Positions 45,616 to 53,875 of a stretch of DNA of 64,000 nucleotides are shown piece by piece. This stretch comes from Paracoccus kondratievae. Lineage in GTDB: Bacteria > Pseudomonadota > Alphaproteobacteria > Rhodobacterales > Rhodobacteraceae. Position numbers and translations under genes: made by a program. Under the pieces are notes generated by a model, which was not told the origin of the DNA, made no database searches, and was given only the letters and a program-made list of their open reading frames with translations. Position 1 is the stretch's first letter. Every line of letters begins with the position of its first letter. Location: the NCBI RefSeq assembly GCF_009301415.1, contig NZ_CP045073.1, forward strand, positions 620,001 through 684,000, read 5' to 3'.

Positions 45616-46248
45616 ATGAGTCTGCACATCGGCGATATCGCCCCCGATTTCGAAGCCGACACCACCAAGGGCCAAATCCGGTTCCACGACTGGGCCGGCG
45701 ATTCCTGGGTGTTCCTCTTCAGCCATCCGGCCGATTTCACGCCCGTCTGCACCACCGAGATGGGCCGCACCGCGCAACTGGCCGAGGCGTTTGCCAAGCG
45801 CAACGTCAAGCCGCTGGGGCTGTCGACCGACACGGTCGAGGAGCACGTGAAATGGATCGAGGACGTCAACGACACCCAGAACACGGTGCTCGACTTCCCC
45901 ATCGTCGCCGACCCGGAGCTGAAGGTGGCGAAGCTCTACGACATGATCCACCCGGGCGAAAGCACGACCGAGGCGGTGCGCACGGTCTTCATCATCGACC
46001 CGGACAAGAAGATCCGCCTGACCATGACCTATCCGATGAGCGTCGGGCGCAACTTTGACGAGATCCTGCGGGTGATCGACGCACTTCAAACGGCGGATGC
46101 CAACAAGGTGGCGCTTCCCGCCGACTGGCGTCCGGGTGGCGAGGCGATCATCCCGCCCTCGATCCCGAACGAGAAGGCGAAGGATCTGTTCCCGCAGGGC
46201 TGGGAGGAAGTGCGACCCTACCTGCGCAAGGTCAAGCTGAGCGCATAG
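45616..46248 (+). CDS. 1-Cys peroxiredoxin (Prx6 type)
   Basis: A 210-residue protein, MSLHIGDIAPDFEADTTKGQ, with the peroxidatic Cys45 in HPADFTPVCTTEMG and the long C-terminal domain of the Prx6 group (PMSVGRNFDEILRVIDALQ). It reduces peroxides or persulfides. A strong AGGAGG precedes ATG 45616. Its divergence from an NsrR-like gene suggests control by the same stress. Confidence 0.93.
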   Translation: MSLHIGDIAPDFEADTTKGQIRFHDWAGDSWVFLFSHPADFTPVCTTEMGRTAQLAEAFAKRNVKPLGLSTDTVEEHVKWIEDVNDTQNTVLDFPIVADPELKVAKLYDMIHPGESTTEAVRTVFIIDPDKKIRLTMTYPMSVGRNFDEILRVIDALQTADANKVALPADWRPGGEAIIPPSIPNEKAKDLFPQGWEEVRPYLRKVKLSA

Positions 46249-46321
46249 CCATGCGAACGTCCGGTCGGCGGTTCCGGCCGCCGCCCGGATCGGATGATGA
46301 CACGCTGAATGGCACACGACG

Positions 46322-46591
46322 ATGTCGGTCTCGGAAACCCTTCCCGATCAACCTCCCAATGCCCGTTCGGACTGGCGTTGGCATCTTGGCGTCGTCGCCT
46401 TCGGCGTGGCCTGGTGGGTGGTCTACCACCAGCTGATCCCATTTTCGGAATGGATCACGTCGCTGGTCCCGGTGGATCGCCACAGCCACACCGGCGAAGC
46501 GATCGCCTTTTCTCGCCCGATCTGCTCGCATGCGCGGTCAGCCGGAGGCTTGGCGCGGACCCCGTCGCGGACAGTGTCTGGGCTTGGCTGA
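46322..46591 (+). pseudogene. Permease N-terminal remnant
   Basis: The first 61 residues (MSVSETLPDQPPNARSDWRW ... LIPFSEWITSLVPVDRHSH) resemble the start of a DUF318/ArsP-type permease, with one membrane helix. After GEAIAF the sequence loses the membrane pattern; the shifted frame from there reads through unrelated sequence. An internal deletion removed the rest. The 447-base gap 46249-46695 holds only this remnant. Confidence 0.55.
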
Positions 46592-46695
46592 ACGGGCAGG
46601 TGCGGTGCGGCGCGAAGCACTTCGATTTCGCAAGGATCGGGCCGACGACCGGAATCCGCCCGGACTGGCCATCTCGGAATTTCAAGGAGTGAACA

Positions 46696-48105
46696 ATGCT
46701 GGATGGACTGACTGCCGAGACGCTGGCGCGATTGCAATTCGCGTTCACGGTCTCGTTTCACATCATCTTCCCGGCCTTCTCGATCGGGCTGGCGAGCTAT
46801 CTCGCGGTGCTGAACGCTCTATGGCTGAAAACCCGGGATGAGACCTATCTCAACCTGTTCAACTACTGGAAGAAGATCTTCGCCGTCGCCTTCGGCATGG
46901 GTGTGGTCTCGGGCATCGTGATGTCCTACCAGTTCGGCACCAACTGGTCGGTGTTTTCCGACAAGGCCGGGCCGATCGTCGGGCCGCTCATGGCTTATGA
47001 GGTGCTGTCGGCCTTCTTCCTCGAGGCGGGCTTTCTGGGCATCATGCTGTTCGGCCGCGAGCGTGTCGGCGAGGGCCTGCACATGTTCGCGACTGCGATG
47101 GTGGCGGTCGGCACGCTGATGTCGGCCACCTGGATCCTGGCGGTGAACAGCTGGATGCAGACACCGCAGGGCTATGCCCTGGCCGAGAACGGCCAGTTCG
47201 TGCCCGAGGACTGGCTGGCGATCATCTTCAACCCGTCCTTCCCCTATAGGCTGGTGCATATGGTGCTGGCGGCCTACCTGACCGTGGCCTTCGTCGTGGC
47301 CGCCGTCAGTGCCTTGCACCTCTTGCGGGATCGGACCGACAAGGAGTCGCGCAAGGCCTTTTCAATGGCCATGTGGATGGCGCTGCTGGTCACGCCGATC
47401 CAGATCGTGGCGGGCGACATGCACGGGATCAACACGCTGGAGCATCAGCCGGTGAAGGTCGCCGCGATGGAGGGCCATTTCGACAGCCACGGCGACAACC
47501 AGCCGCTGGCCCTGTTCGGCATACCGAACGAGCAGGAGGGCCGGCTGGACTACGCCATCGAGGTTCCCTATCTCGGCTCGCTCATCCTGACGCACACCCT
47601 GCACGAACAGATCGCGGGCCTGAATGAGTTTCCAAAGGACGAATGGCCGCCGGTGGCGATCGTCTTCTTCAGCTTCCGGATCATGGTGGCCATCGGTTTT
47701 GCGATGCTGGGTCTGGGGCTATGGGGGGCCTGGGCGCGGTGGCGCGGCAAGCTCTATGATGCGCCGTGGCTGCATCGCGCGGCCGTCCTGATGGGTCCTG
47801 CCGGCTTCATCGCGGTTCTCGCGGGCTGGATCACGACCGAGGTTGGGCGCCAGCCCTACACCGTCTATGGCCTGCTGCGCACGGCTGACAGCCTCGCGCC
47901 GGTGGATGCGCCGGCGGTGGCGGCCTCGCTCATGGCCTTCGTGGTCGTCTACTTCTTCATCTTCGGCGCCGGGACCTTCTACATCCTGCGCATGATGAAC
48001 AAGCGGCCTGCAACGCCGAGGCTCGGCCTGCGCGACGGCCCGATCCGGACGGCCGGCATTACGCCAGCGCCGCAGGTCGAGCCCGACTTCATCCCCGGTG
48101 AATGA
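46696..48105 (+). CDS. cydA: Cytochrome bd-type (cyanide-insensitive) quinol oxidase subunit I
   Basis: A 469-residue membrane protein, MLDGLTAETLARLQFAFT, with FHIIFPAFSIG (heme ligand His), the short Q-loop form typical of CioA, and GRQPYTVYG in place of the GRQPW motif. It oxidises quinol and reduces oxygen without proton pumping and resists cyanide and sulfide. AAGGAGTGAACA precedes the ATG. Placed after the sulfide genes, it gives a sulfide-tolerant end for SQR electrons. Confidence 0.94.
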   Translation: MLDGLTAETLARLQFAFTVSFHIIFPAFSIGLASYLAVLNALWLKTRDETYLNLFNYWKKIFAVAFGMGVVSGIVMSYQFGTNWSVFSDKAGPIVGPLMAYEVLSAFFLEAGFLGIMLFGRERVGEGLHMFATAMVAVGTLMSATWILAVNSWMQTPQGYALAENGQFVPEDWLAIIFNPSFPYRLVHMVLAAYLTVAFVVAAVSALHLLRDRTDKESRKAFSMAMWMALLVTPIQIVAGDMHGINTLEHQPVKVAAMEGHFDSHGDNQPLALFGIPNEQEGRLDYAIEVPYLGSLILTHTLHEQIAGLNEFPKDEWPPVAIVFFSFRIMVAIGFAMLGLGLWGAWARWRGKLYDAPWLHRAAVLMGPAGFIAVLAGWITTEVGRQPYTVYGLLRTADSLAPVDAPAVAASLMAFVVVYFFIFGAGTFYILRMMNKRPATPRLGLRDGPIRTAGITPAPQVEPDFIPGE

Positions 48106-48117
48106 GGAGAGACAGCA

Positions 48118-49122
48118 ATGCTCTTCGATCTTGCCTTCATCTGGGCCGGTCTCATCGCCTTCGCGGTGTTGGTCTATGTCATCCTCGACGGCTTCGACCT
48201 GGGGATCGGGATCCTGTTCCCGTTCGGGCGGTCCGAGAAGGAACGCGACCTGATGATGAACTCGGTCGCGCCCGTGTGGGACGGCAACGAAACCTGGCTC
48301 ATCCTGGGGGGAGGCGGTTTGTTCGCCGTCTTCCCGCTGGCCTATGCCGTGGTCATGCCGGCGCTTTACATGCCGATCATCCTGATGCTGCTGGCGCTGA
48401 TCTTCCGGGGCGTGTCCTTCGAATACCGCTGGCGGACGAGACGCTGGAAAGGTGTCTGGGACATGGCCTTCTTCGGCGGGTCCTTCGTCGCCGCGTTCTG
48501 TCAGGGCATCGCCCTCGGCGCCCTGGTTCAGGGCATCGAGGTCGAAGGTCGCGCCTATGCAGGCGGCTGGTTCGACTGGCTGACGCCTTTCTCGGTGCTG
48601 ACCGGCTTCGCAGTCGCGGTCGGCTACGCGCTGCTCGGTGCGACCTGGCTGGTCCTGAAGACCGAGGGAGAGCTTCACATCCGGATGCGTCGCTTCGCCT
48701 GGTATCTGGGCGCCGCAACGCTCGGCCTGATCGGATTGGTCAGCCTCATCACGCCATTTCTCGAGCCGGTCTACTTCGAGCGCTGGTTCAACCTGCCCGG
48801 CAGCCTGTGGTCGATGGTCGTGCCGCTGCTGATGCTTGGCCTTGCCTGGTCGTTCTTCACCGGACTTAACGACGGCAAGGATCTGCAGCCGTTCCTATCG
48901 GCACTGGGCTTCTTCATCGTCAGCTTCATCGGGATCGGCATCAGCTTCTACCCGATGATGGTTCCGCCGTCGCTGACGATCTGGGAGGCGGCGGCGCCGG
49001 ACGCGAGCCTTGCCTTCGCGCTGGTCGGAGCCGTGATCCTGGTGCCGATCATCCTGGCCTATACCGCCTACGCCTACTGGGTGTTCCGCGGAAAGCTGGA
49101 CCCGTCGGAGGGGTATCATTGA
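48118..49122 (+). CDS. cydB: Cytochrome bd quinol oxidase subunit II
   Basis: A 334-residue membrane protein, MLFDLAFIWAGLIAFAVLVY, with ILDGFDLGIGILFPF and VWDGNETWLILGGGG, typical CydB/CioB signatures. About eight helices. It pairs with subunit I; the stop overlaps the small third gene by one base. Confidence 0.94.
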   Translation: MLFDLAFIWAGLIAFAVLVYVILDGFDLGIGILFPFGRSEKERDLMMNSVAPVWDGNETWLILGGGGLFAVFPLAYAVVMPALYMPIILMLLALIFRGVSFEYRWRTRRWKGVWDMAFFGGSFVAAFCQGIALGALVQGIEVEGRAYAGGWFDWLTPFSVLTGFAVAVGYALLGATWLVLKTEGELHIRMRRFAWYLGAATLGLIGLVSLITPFLEPVYFERWFNLPGSLWSMVVPLLMLGLAWSFFTGLNDGKDLQPFLSALGFFIVSFIGIGISFYPMMVPPSLTIWEAAAPDASLAFALVGAVILVPIILAYTAYAYWVFRGKLDPSEGYH

Positions 49123-49232
49123 TGACCCGGTCCCCGATTTGGAAACGCCTCGTCTGGTTCGCCCTGATCTACGGGGCGAGCCTTGCCGCGCTGGGAGTCG
49201 TGGCCCTGGCAATCCGCGCCGTGATCGGGTGA
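49122..49232 (+). CDS. DUF2474-like small third subunit of cytochrome bd (CioC/CydX type)
   Basis: A 36-residue single-helix protein, MTRSPIWKRLVWFALIYG, ATG overlapping the cydB stop. Basic N-terminus and one membrane helix are typical of the accessory subunit that stabilises the bd oxidase hemes. Too short for routine gene calling. Confidence 0.85.
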   Translation: MTRSPIWKRLVWFALIYGASLAALGVVALAIRAVIG

Positions 49233-49324
49233 TGCGCCGGCGCTGCTGGGTCTCGAACACTCACTCTGCCTCCTTCGGCATCTGGACAAAGTCATGCTCG
49301 GATCCTTGAGGTGTCATGGCGGCC

Positions 49325-49678
49325 TCAGTCTGTCGGGGTGAACGCGGAGGCATAGATCGCAATGTGCCCGGCGCCGCCGGCGAAGCCGCCGTTGGCGGTT
49401 AGGACAGTGGGCATATGGGCCCGCAAAGCTCCGGGCCAAATGATGACGAGGTTGGAGGCGGCTGCAGTGCATCGGATAATCAGTGTCTCCTAGGCGAAGG
49501 TAAGACCGATCACGGCGCCGTTCACCGAAAGTAGAGTGGCAACGATGCTCAGTTCGACGAGCCCGAGCGCGGATAGATACCGAAGCCGAGAAACCCGACT
49601 TCCGGCGCGGCCCTCGAACGCCGCTGGATGTTGGTTCGTCCGGCGGACGAACCTGTCCTCCGGGCGTTTCGGTGCCAA
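49325..49678 (-). pseudogene. Decayed phage remnant: tail-protein end and M15 endolysin piece
   Basis: Bases about 49555-49640 match the M15 endolysin gene at 62040-62125 with small indels. The reading frame continues into a nonphage-like stretch and an in-frame stop (49490-49492). Then a fragment resembling a tail protein end (GGFAGGAGHIAIYASAFTPTD) runs to 49325. No intact gene is present. It is a third copy of the endolysin in the window. Confidence 0.65.
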
Positions 49679-49690
49679 GGCGTGCCTCCC

Positions 49691-50050
49691 TCAGCCGATC
49701 TTCGTGCCCCAGAAGGACGTGTGGTCGGCCGCGAAGTAGCCGTCCGCGACCCGGAAATACCCCTGCAGCTCGACGGTATCTCCGGCTGTCAGCGGCACCA
49801 TCGTCTGCAGCCAGATCGCGGTGGCGAGCGAGACATGAGTGGCTGAGATTTCGCCGAGGGAGCCGCGGATTTCGGTCGTGCCGTTCAGGACGAGCCGCCC
49901 GCTCATCCGCGCCGACGTGCTGGCGTTGAACTTGTAGAGGAGCGTCGCGCCGAAGAGGTAGGTCCCGTCGACCGGCGCCACGAAGCGGTTGTTCGCGGCG
50001 TCGAAGGCACCCTGATCGTTATAGTCGGTGTTGTTGATGGCAATCTTCGT
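49691..50050 (-). pseudogene. C1q-like phage tail-fibre C-terminal domain, cut by the insertion sequence
   Basis: The frame reads KIAINNTDYNDQGAFDAA, then RFVAPVDGTYLFGATLLYKF and a beta-rich C1q/TNF-like domain to SFWGTKIG. Such domains form trimeric receptor-binding tips. The 5' part of the gene is replaced by the insertion sequence ending at 50051. An ATG at 49981 is not a natural start. Confidence 0.7.
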
Positions 50051-50908
50051 CTAGGTCATGTTGACAAATGACGGAGCCAGAGGCGGATCGACGTGATGTC
50101 AATGAAGCCGAGAAAGCTTTCCGCCGTCTTGTCGTAGCGGGTCGCGACACGCCTGGCGTTCTTGAGCTTGTTGAAGCAGCGTTCGACCAGATTGCGCAGG
50201 CGATACAGCGAACGATCGACACCAATCCGTTTTTTTGCGGGACTTGCGCATCGGTATCACGGGCAGGACGTTGCGCGCCTCCATGCCGTCTCTGATCTTG
50301 TCTGCATCGTAGCCGCGATCTGCGAGCAGCACGCTCGGGCGGGGCAGATTATCCACCATCACCAGATCGAAGCCGAGATAGTCCGACGTCTGGCCCGGCG
50401 TGATCTCTGTTCTCATAGGTAGCCCGTGCGCGTTGACCAGAAGGTGGATCTTGGTCGTAAAGCCACCTCGAGAACGGCCGAAACCTTGTCGCGGAGTCCC
50501 CCTTTAGCGCCCGCTGCCTGATGGTGGGCACGGATCACGGTGCTGTCGATCATTTGCAGGGCGCTTGGCACGGCTCCGCTCTGGTTCAGGGCATCCATGA
50601 TTTCCTCCCACAGGCCTGCCAGCGTCCAGCGCCGGAACTGCCGATAGACGCTTGACCATTTGCCGAACTCGGCAGGTAGGTCCCGCCATGGCGCACCGGT
50701 GCGTGCGATCCAGAATATGCCATCAAGAACGAGGCGGTGGTTGGTGGGCTTGCGCCCGTTCGGGGCGCGGACGGCGAAGATGAAGCGCTCAAAGAACGCC
50801 CACTCCTCGTCCGACATAAGGTCTCGTGCCAAGCTGGTCTCCATCGCAGATGCCAGCTTGAATCATGCCCCAAGCCCAAGGGGAATCCCTTTTGTCAACA
50901 CGACCTAG
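50051..50908. mobile_element. IS5-family (IS427-like) insertion sequence
   Basis: About 855 bases bounded by inverted ends (left CTAGGTCATGTTGACAAA, right the complement of CTAGGTCGTGTTGACAAA). CTAG at both ends may be the duplicated target. It carries one transposase coding region on the minus strand and has landed in the tail-fibre remnant. Confidence 0.85.
50056..50844 (-). pseudogene. IS5-family transposase split by two frameshifts
   Basis: The first frame (METSLARDLMSDEEWAFFER ... QMIDSTVIRAHHQAAGAKG) carries the first catalytic Asp. A shift near 50480 leads to the second (LLADRGYDADKIRD with the second Asp). A run of seven A on the minus strand (near 50233) needs another shift to reach RNLVERCFNKLKNARR with the catalytic Glu and the stop at 50056. 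One shift may be the programmed frameshift of the group; the second suggests decay or reading error. Confidence 0.75.
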
Positions 50909-51035
50909 TTTTCGTTCAGTGAAAGCAGAATGAGCCTCCGATAATAAGTTCGATTTCTGTTCCTTCTCGAAGCGTGTCCCTGAAATCGAAGTGTTCAGCT
51001 GGCGTGTGATTAAACAGAACAATGTCAATGACTTG

Positions 51036-51240
51036 CTGGAAATTTACCAAAACGGCGCAGTCATGAGGTCCGGAGAATATCGGCCCTGAGAGACCGCTTC
51101 CGGCCACCTGGCAGCAGGAGCAGTGCTGAGCCCCACCCGCATAACCCTCGAAAACAACGGAAAAATCCGGCCGTAGCCGGATCGGGAGAACGCTTTCGCG
51201 GGGGCAAGTGGCGGAGGGGATGGGGCTCAAATCCAACCTT
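51036..51240. repeat. Right copy of tRNA-Ser-3'-end-like repeat
   Basis: Partner of 36820-37030. On the minus strand it reads GATTTGAGCCCCATCCCC TCCGCCA, close to a tRNA-Ser T-arm and acceptor, then CTTGCC, and a hairpin (TCCGGC TAC GGCCGGA) with TTTTT. The T-loop is degenerate and the 5' part of a tRNA is missing. The gap 50909-51264 holds only this repeat and no convincing gene. Confidence 0.5.
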
Positions 51241-51264
51241 CTCCACCCAGAAACCCAACAATTG

Positions 51265-51966
51265 CTACCCAACCGTGACGCCAAACAGCGCTCCCACCGC
51301 TGCTGTCGCAGCCATTGCGAGAGCGCCCCAGAGGGTGACCCTCGCGGCGCCCCTAACGACACCGGCGCCGCCGGCGGAGGCGCCCAGGCCGCCGAGAACC
51401 GCGAGGCCGACGATCGTCAATGCCGCCACGAACAGCGCGATCGACGTTTGGGGCGCCAATAGGACGACGATCAGCGGAACGACCGCCCCCACGGCGAATG
51501 TAAGAGCCGAGACCAGCGCCGCCTGGATCGGGCGTGCCGTCACGGTCTCTGAGATGCCGAGTTCGTCGCGGGCATGCGATCCGAGCGCGTCGCGTTCGGT
51601 CAGCTGGTGGGCAACCTTTTCCGCCAGGTCGCGATCCAGCCCTCGGTCTACGTAGATCCGGGTGAGCTCCTCGAGTTCCGCCTCAGGCGTTTCCGCCAGC
51701 TCGCGGGTCTCGCGGGCAAGATCGGCTTGTTCCGCATCAGTCTGGGAACTGACCGAGACGTATTCTCCTGCCGCCATGGACATCGCACCGGCCACGAGGC
51801 CAGCCAACCCCGCGATCAGGACCTCAGGCTTTCCGGATCCTGCCGCGGCGACGCCGACCACGAGGCTCGCGGTCGAGACGAGCCCATCGTTGGCGCCGAG
51901 AACGGCGGCCCGCAGCCAGCCGATGCGATGCACCATGTGGATTTCGGAATGCGAGAGGCGGCTCAT
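51265..51966 (-). CDS. VIT1/CCC1-family metal transporter
   Basis: A 233-residue protein with the family start HMVHRIGWLRAAVLGANDGL and GLVAGAMSMAAGEYVSVSSQ. A cytoplasmic metal-binding helix region lies in the middle (residues about 75-130, rich in Glu), and two more membrane helices follow. VIT-type proteins move Fe(II) or Mn(II) out of the cytoplasm. It is coupled to the P-type ATPase gene by a 4-base overlap. Confidence 0.9.
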   Translation of the reverse strand: MSRLSHSEIHMVHRIGWLRAAVLGANDGLVSTASLVVGVAAAGSGKPEVLIAGLAGLVAGAMSMAAGEYVSVSSQTDAEQADLARETRELAETPEAELEELTRIYVDRGLDRDLAEKVAHQLTERDALGSHARDELGISETVTARPIQAALVSALTFAVGAVVPLIVVLLAPQTSIALFVAALTIVGLAVLGGLGASAGGAGVVRGAARVTLWGALAMAATAAVGALFGVTVG

Positions 51967-53870
51967 GGCGTGGCTCCTTGCGTGATGTCATCCTGCGCGG
52001 AGGAGACAGCCTTTGGTTTCGGAGTGGTGGGTTCGTGGGGCGCGATGCGCAGCGCGCGGAGGGCGTTCAGGATCACTGCAACGTCGATGACCTCCTGCAG
52101 GAGCGCCCCCTGCACCGGAGTGAGATAGCCGAAAGCCGCCGCGATCATGCCCATGACCGACAGGCCGATCCCGGCGACAACGCTTTCGACAGCGATGCGG
52201 CGCGCGCCGCGCGCGATCTCGATCCCCGGCCCGAGCCGGTCGATACGGTCGACAAGCAGCACGACGTCCGCCGCCTCCGCCGATGCTGCGGCCCCGCGTG
52301 CGCCCATCGCGACACCCACATCGGCCGCAGCGAGAGCCGGCGCGTCGTTGACGCCGTCGCCCACCATCATGACCGGCCCGTGCTTGCGCTCGGAGAGAAC
52401 CAGCAGCACCTTCTGGTCGGGCGTGAGCCCGGCGCGCAGCCCGTCGAGGCCAAGCCCCTCGGTCACGCGCTCAGCCACGTCCGCGCGGTCGCCGGTGGCG
52501 AGCAGGATGCGAACGATCCCCTCCCGCCGCAGCCCGTGGAGCATCACGCCCGCGCCCTCGCGCAGGGGATCGGACATGACCAGATGCCCCGCCATGTGAC
52601 CGTCGACCGCCACAGCGACGAGGACCGAACCGGCGGCAATGGCGGAATGATCGCCCGGCTGGCGCCCCACGCGCGAGGCCACGAAGCCGTCGCCACCGAC
52701 GATCACCTTGCGACCCTCGACATGGCCCACGACGCCTTCGCCCGGAATTTCTGCGACATCTGACGGAACGGGCAGCGTGAAGCCCCGTGCCTTTGCGGCG
52801 ACGACGATGGCTTGCGCCACGGGATGCTTGGACGCCTGATCGAGCGCAGCAGCCAGACGCAGGATATCGCCCTCGGCCATGCCGTCATGGCTGTCGATCG
52901 AGACGATCTGCGGCCGACCGTCCGTCAGCGTGCCGGTCTTGTCGAGGATCAGCGTTCGGATACGCGCCATCGTCTCGAGCGGTCCCGCGCCCTTAATCAG
53001 CACCCCGAAATGCGCCGCGCGGGACAGGCCCGCGACTAGTGCGACCGGCACGGCGAGGATCAACGGACAGGGCGTGGCGACGACCAGCACGGCAACCGCT
53101 CGGATCGGATCGCCAGTGAACCACCAGGCCGCGAATGCGATGCTGACCGTGACCGCGAGAAACCCCAGTGACCAGCGGTCCGCCAGCCGAGACATCGGCG
53201 CCTTCGACGCCTGCGCCTCCTCCACCAGCCTGACGATCCCGGCATAGGTGCTGTCCTTCGCTTCGCGTATCGCCATCAGGTCGAAGGCCTCGCCTGCGTT
53301 GGTGGAGCCGCTCATGGCGTCGGCACCGAGCGCGAGTCGCACCGGAAGGGATTCGCCGGTCAGCGCCGAGGTATCGACGAAGGCCGTCTCCGAGGCCACC
53401 GTGCCGTCCACCGGCACCACGTCGCCCAGCCGGATCAGCAGGCGATCGCCGGGCGCGATGTCATCGAGCGGGACCTCCTCCAGCCCGCCATTGCGGTGCC
53501 GGGTCGCCGTTCGGGGCACGCGGGAGAGAAGGTCATGCATCTCGCGCCGGGCGCGGCCTTCGGCGAAGGCTTCGAGGAAGGTGCCGCCTGAGTACATGAT
53601 CGCGACGACCGACGCGGCGAGGGTCTCGCCGAAGACGAGCGCCGCCGACATCGACAGCGCCGCGACGATATCGAGGCCCACCTCGCCGGAGCGCAGGCTG
53701 CGAAGGATCTCGACCACGAGCGCGGCGAGCGCGGGAACGACGCCGGCGATCCAGATCAGGTTCGCAGCGTTGGGTCGGCCGGAAAAGTAGAACGCAAGTC
53801 CCGCAATCAGGCCGGTCGCGGCAATGAGCAGGATAGCGGTCTTGAAGCGGTCAGTCCGTGTCGTCTCCAT
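51963..53870 (-). CDS. P1B-type metal-exporting ATPase with TPC motif
   Basis: A 635-residue protein with the phosphorylation site LILDKTGTLTDG, the TGES loop (TSALTGESLPV) and the hinge MMVGDGVNDAPALAAADVG. The membrane motif is ATPCPLILAVPVAL: TPC rather than the CPC of copper pumps. No N-terminal heavy-metal domain is present. TPC/SPC-type P1B pumps handle metals such as Fe(II), Co or Ni; with VIT and flavin reductase neighbours, Fe(II) export is likely but unproven. ATG 53870 excludes 29 non-family residues. Confidence 0.9.
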   Translation of the reverse strand: METTRTDRFKTAILLIAATGLIAGLAFYFSGRPNAANLIWIAGVVPALAALVVEILRSLRSGEVGLDIVAALSMSAALVFGETLAASVVAIMYSGGTFLEAFAEGRARREMHDLLSRVPRTATRHRNGGLEEVPLDDIAPGDRLLIRLGDVVPVDGTVASETAFVDTSALTGESLPVRLALGADAMSGSTNAGEAFDLMAIREAKDSTYAGIVRLVEEAQASKAPMSRLADRWSLGFLAVTVSIAFAAWWFTGDPIRAVAVLVVATPCPLILAVPVALVAGLSRAAHFGVLIKGAGPLETMARIRTLILDKTGTLTDGRPQIVSIDSHDGMAEGDILRLAAALDQASKHPVAQAIVVAAKARGFTLPVPSDVAEIPGEGVVGHVEGRKVIVGGDGFVASRVGRQPGDHSAIAAGSVLVAVAVDGHMAGHLVMSDPLREGAGVMLHGLRREGIVRILLATGDRADVAERVTEGLGLDGLRAGLTPDQKVLLVLSERKHGPVMMVGDGVNDAPALAAADVGVAMGARGAAASAEAADVVLLVDRIDRLGPGIEIARGARRIAVESVVAGIGLSVMGMIAAAFGYLTPVQGALLQEVIDVAVILNALRALRIAPHEPTTPKPKAVSSAQDDITQGATP

Positions 53871-53875
53871 GCGGC

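Noticed and set aside
50916..51362. Open frame of 148 residues on the minus strand
   Set aside because: It runs through the tRNA-like repeat and antisense to the VIT gene; composition and lack of a ribosome site suggest it is not a gene.
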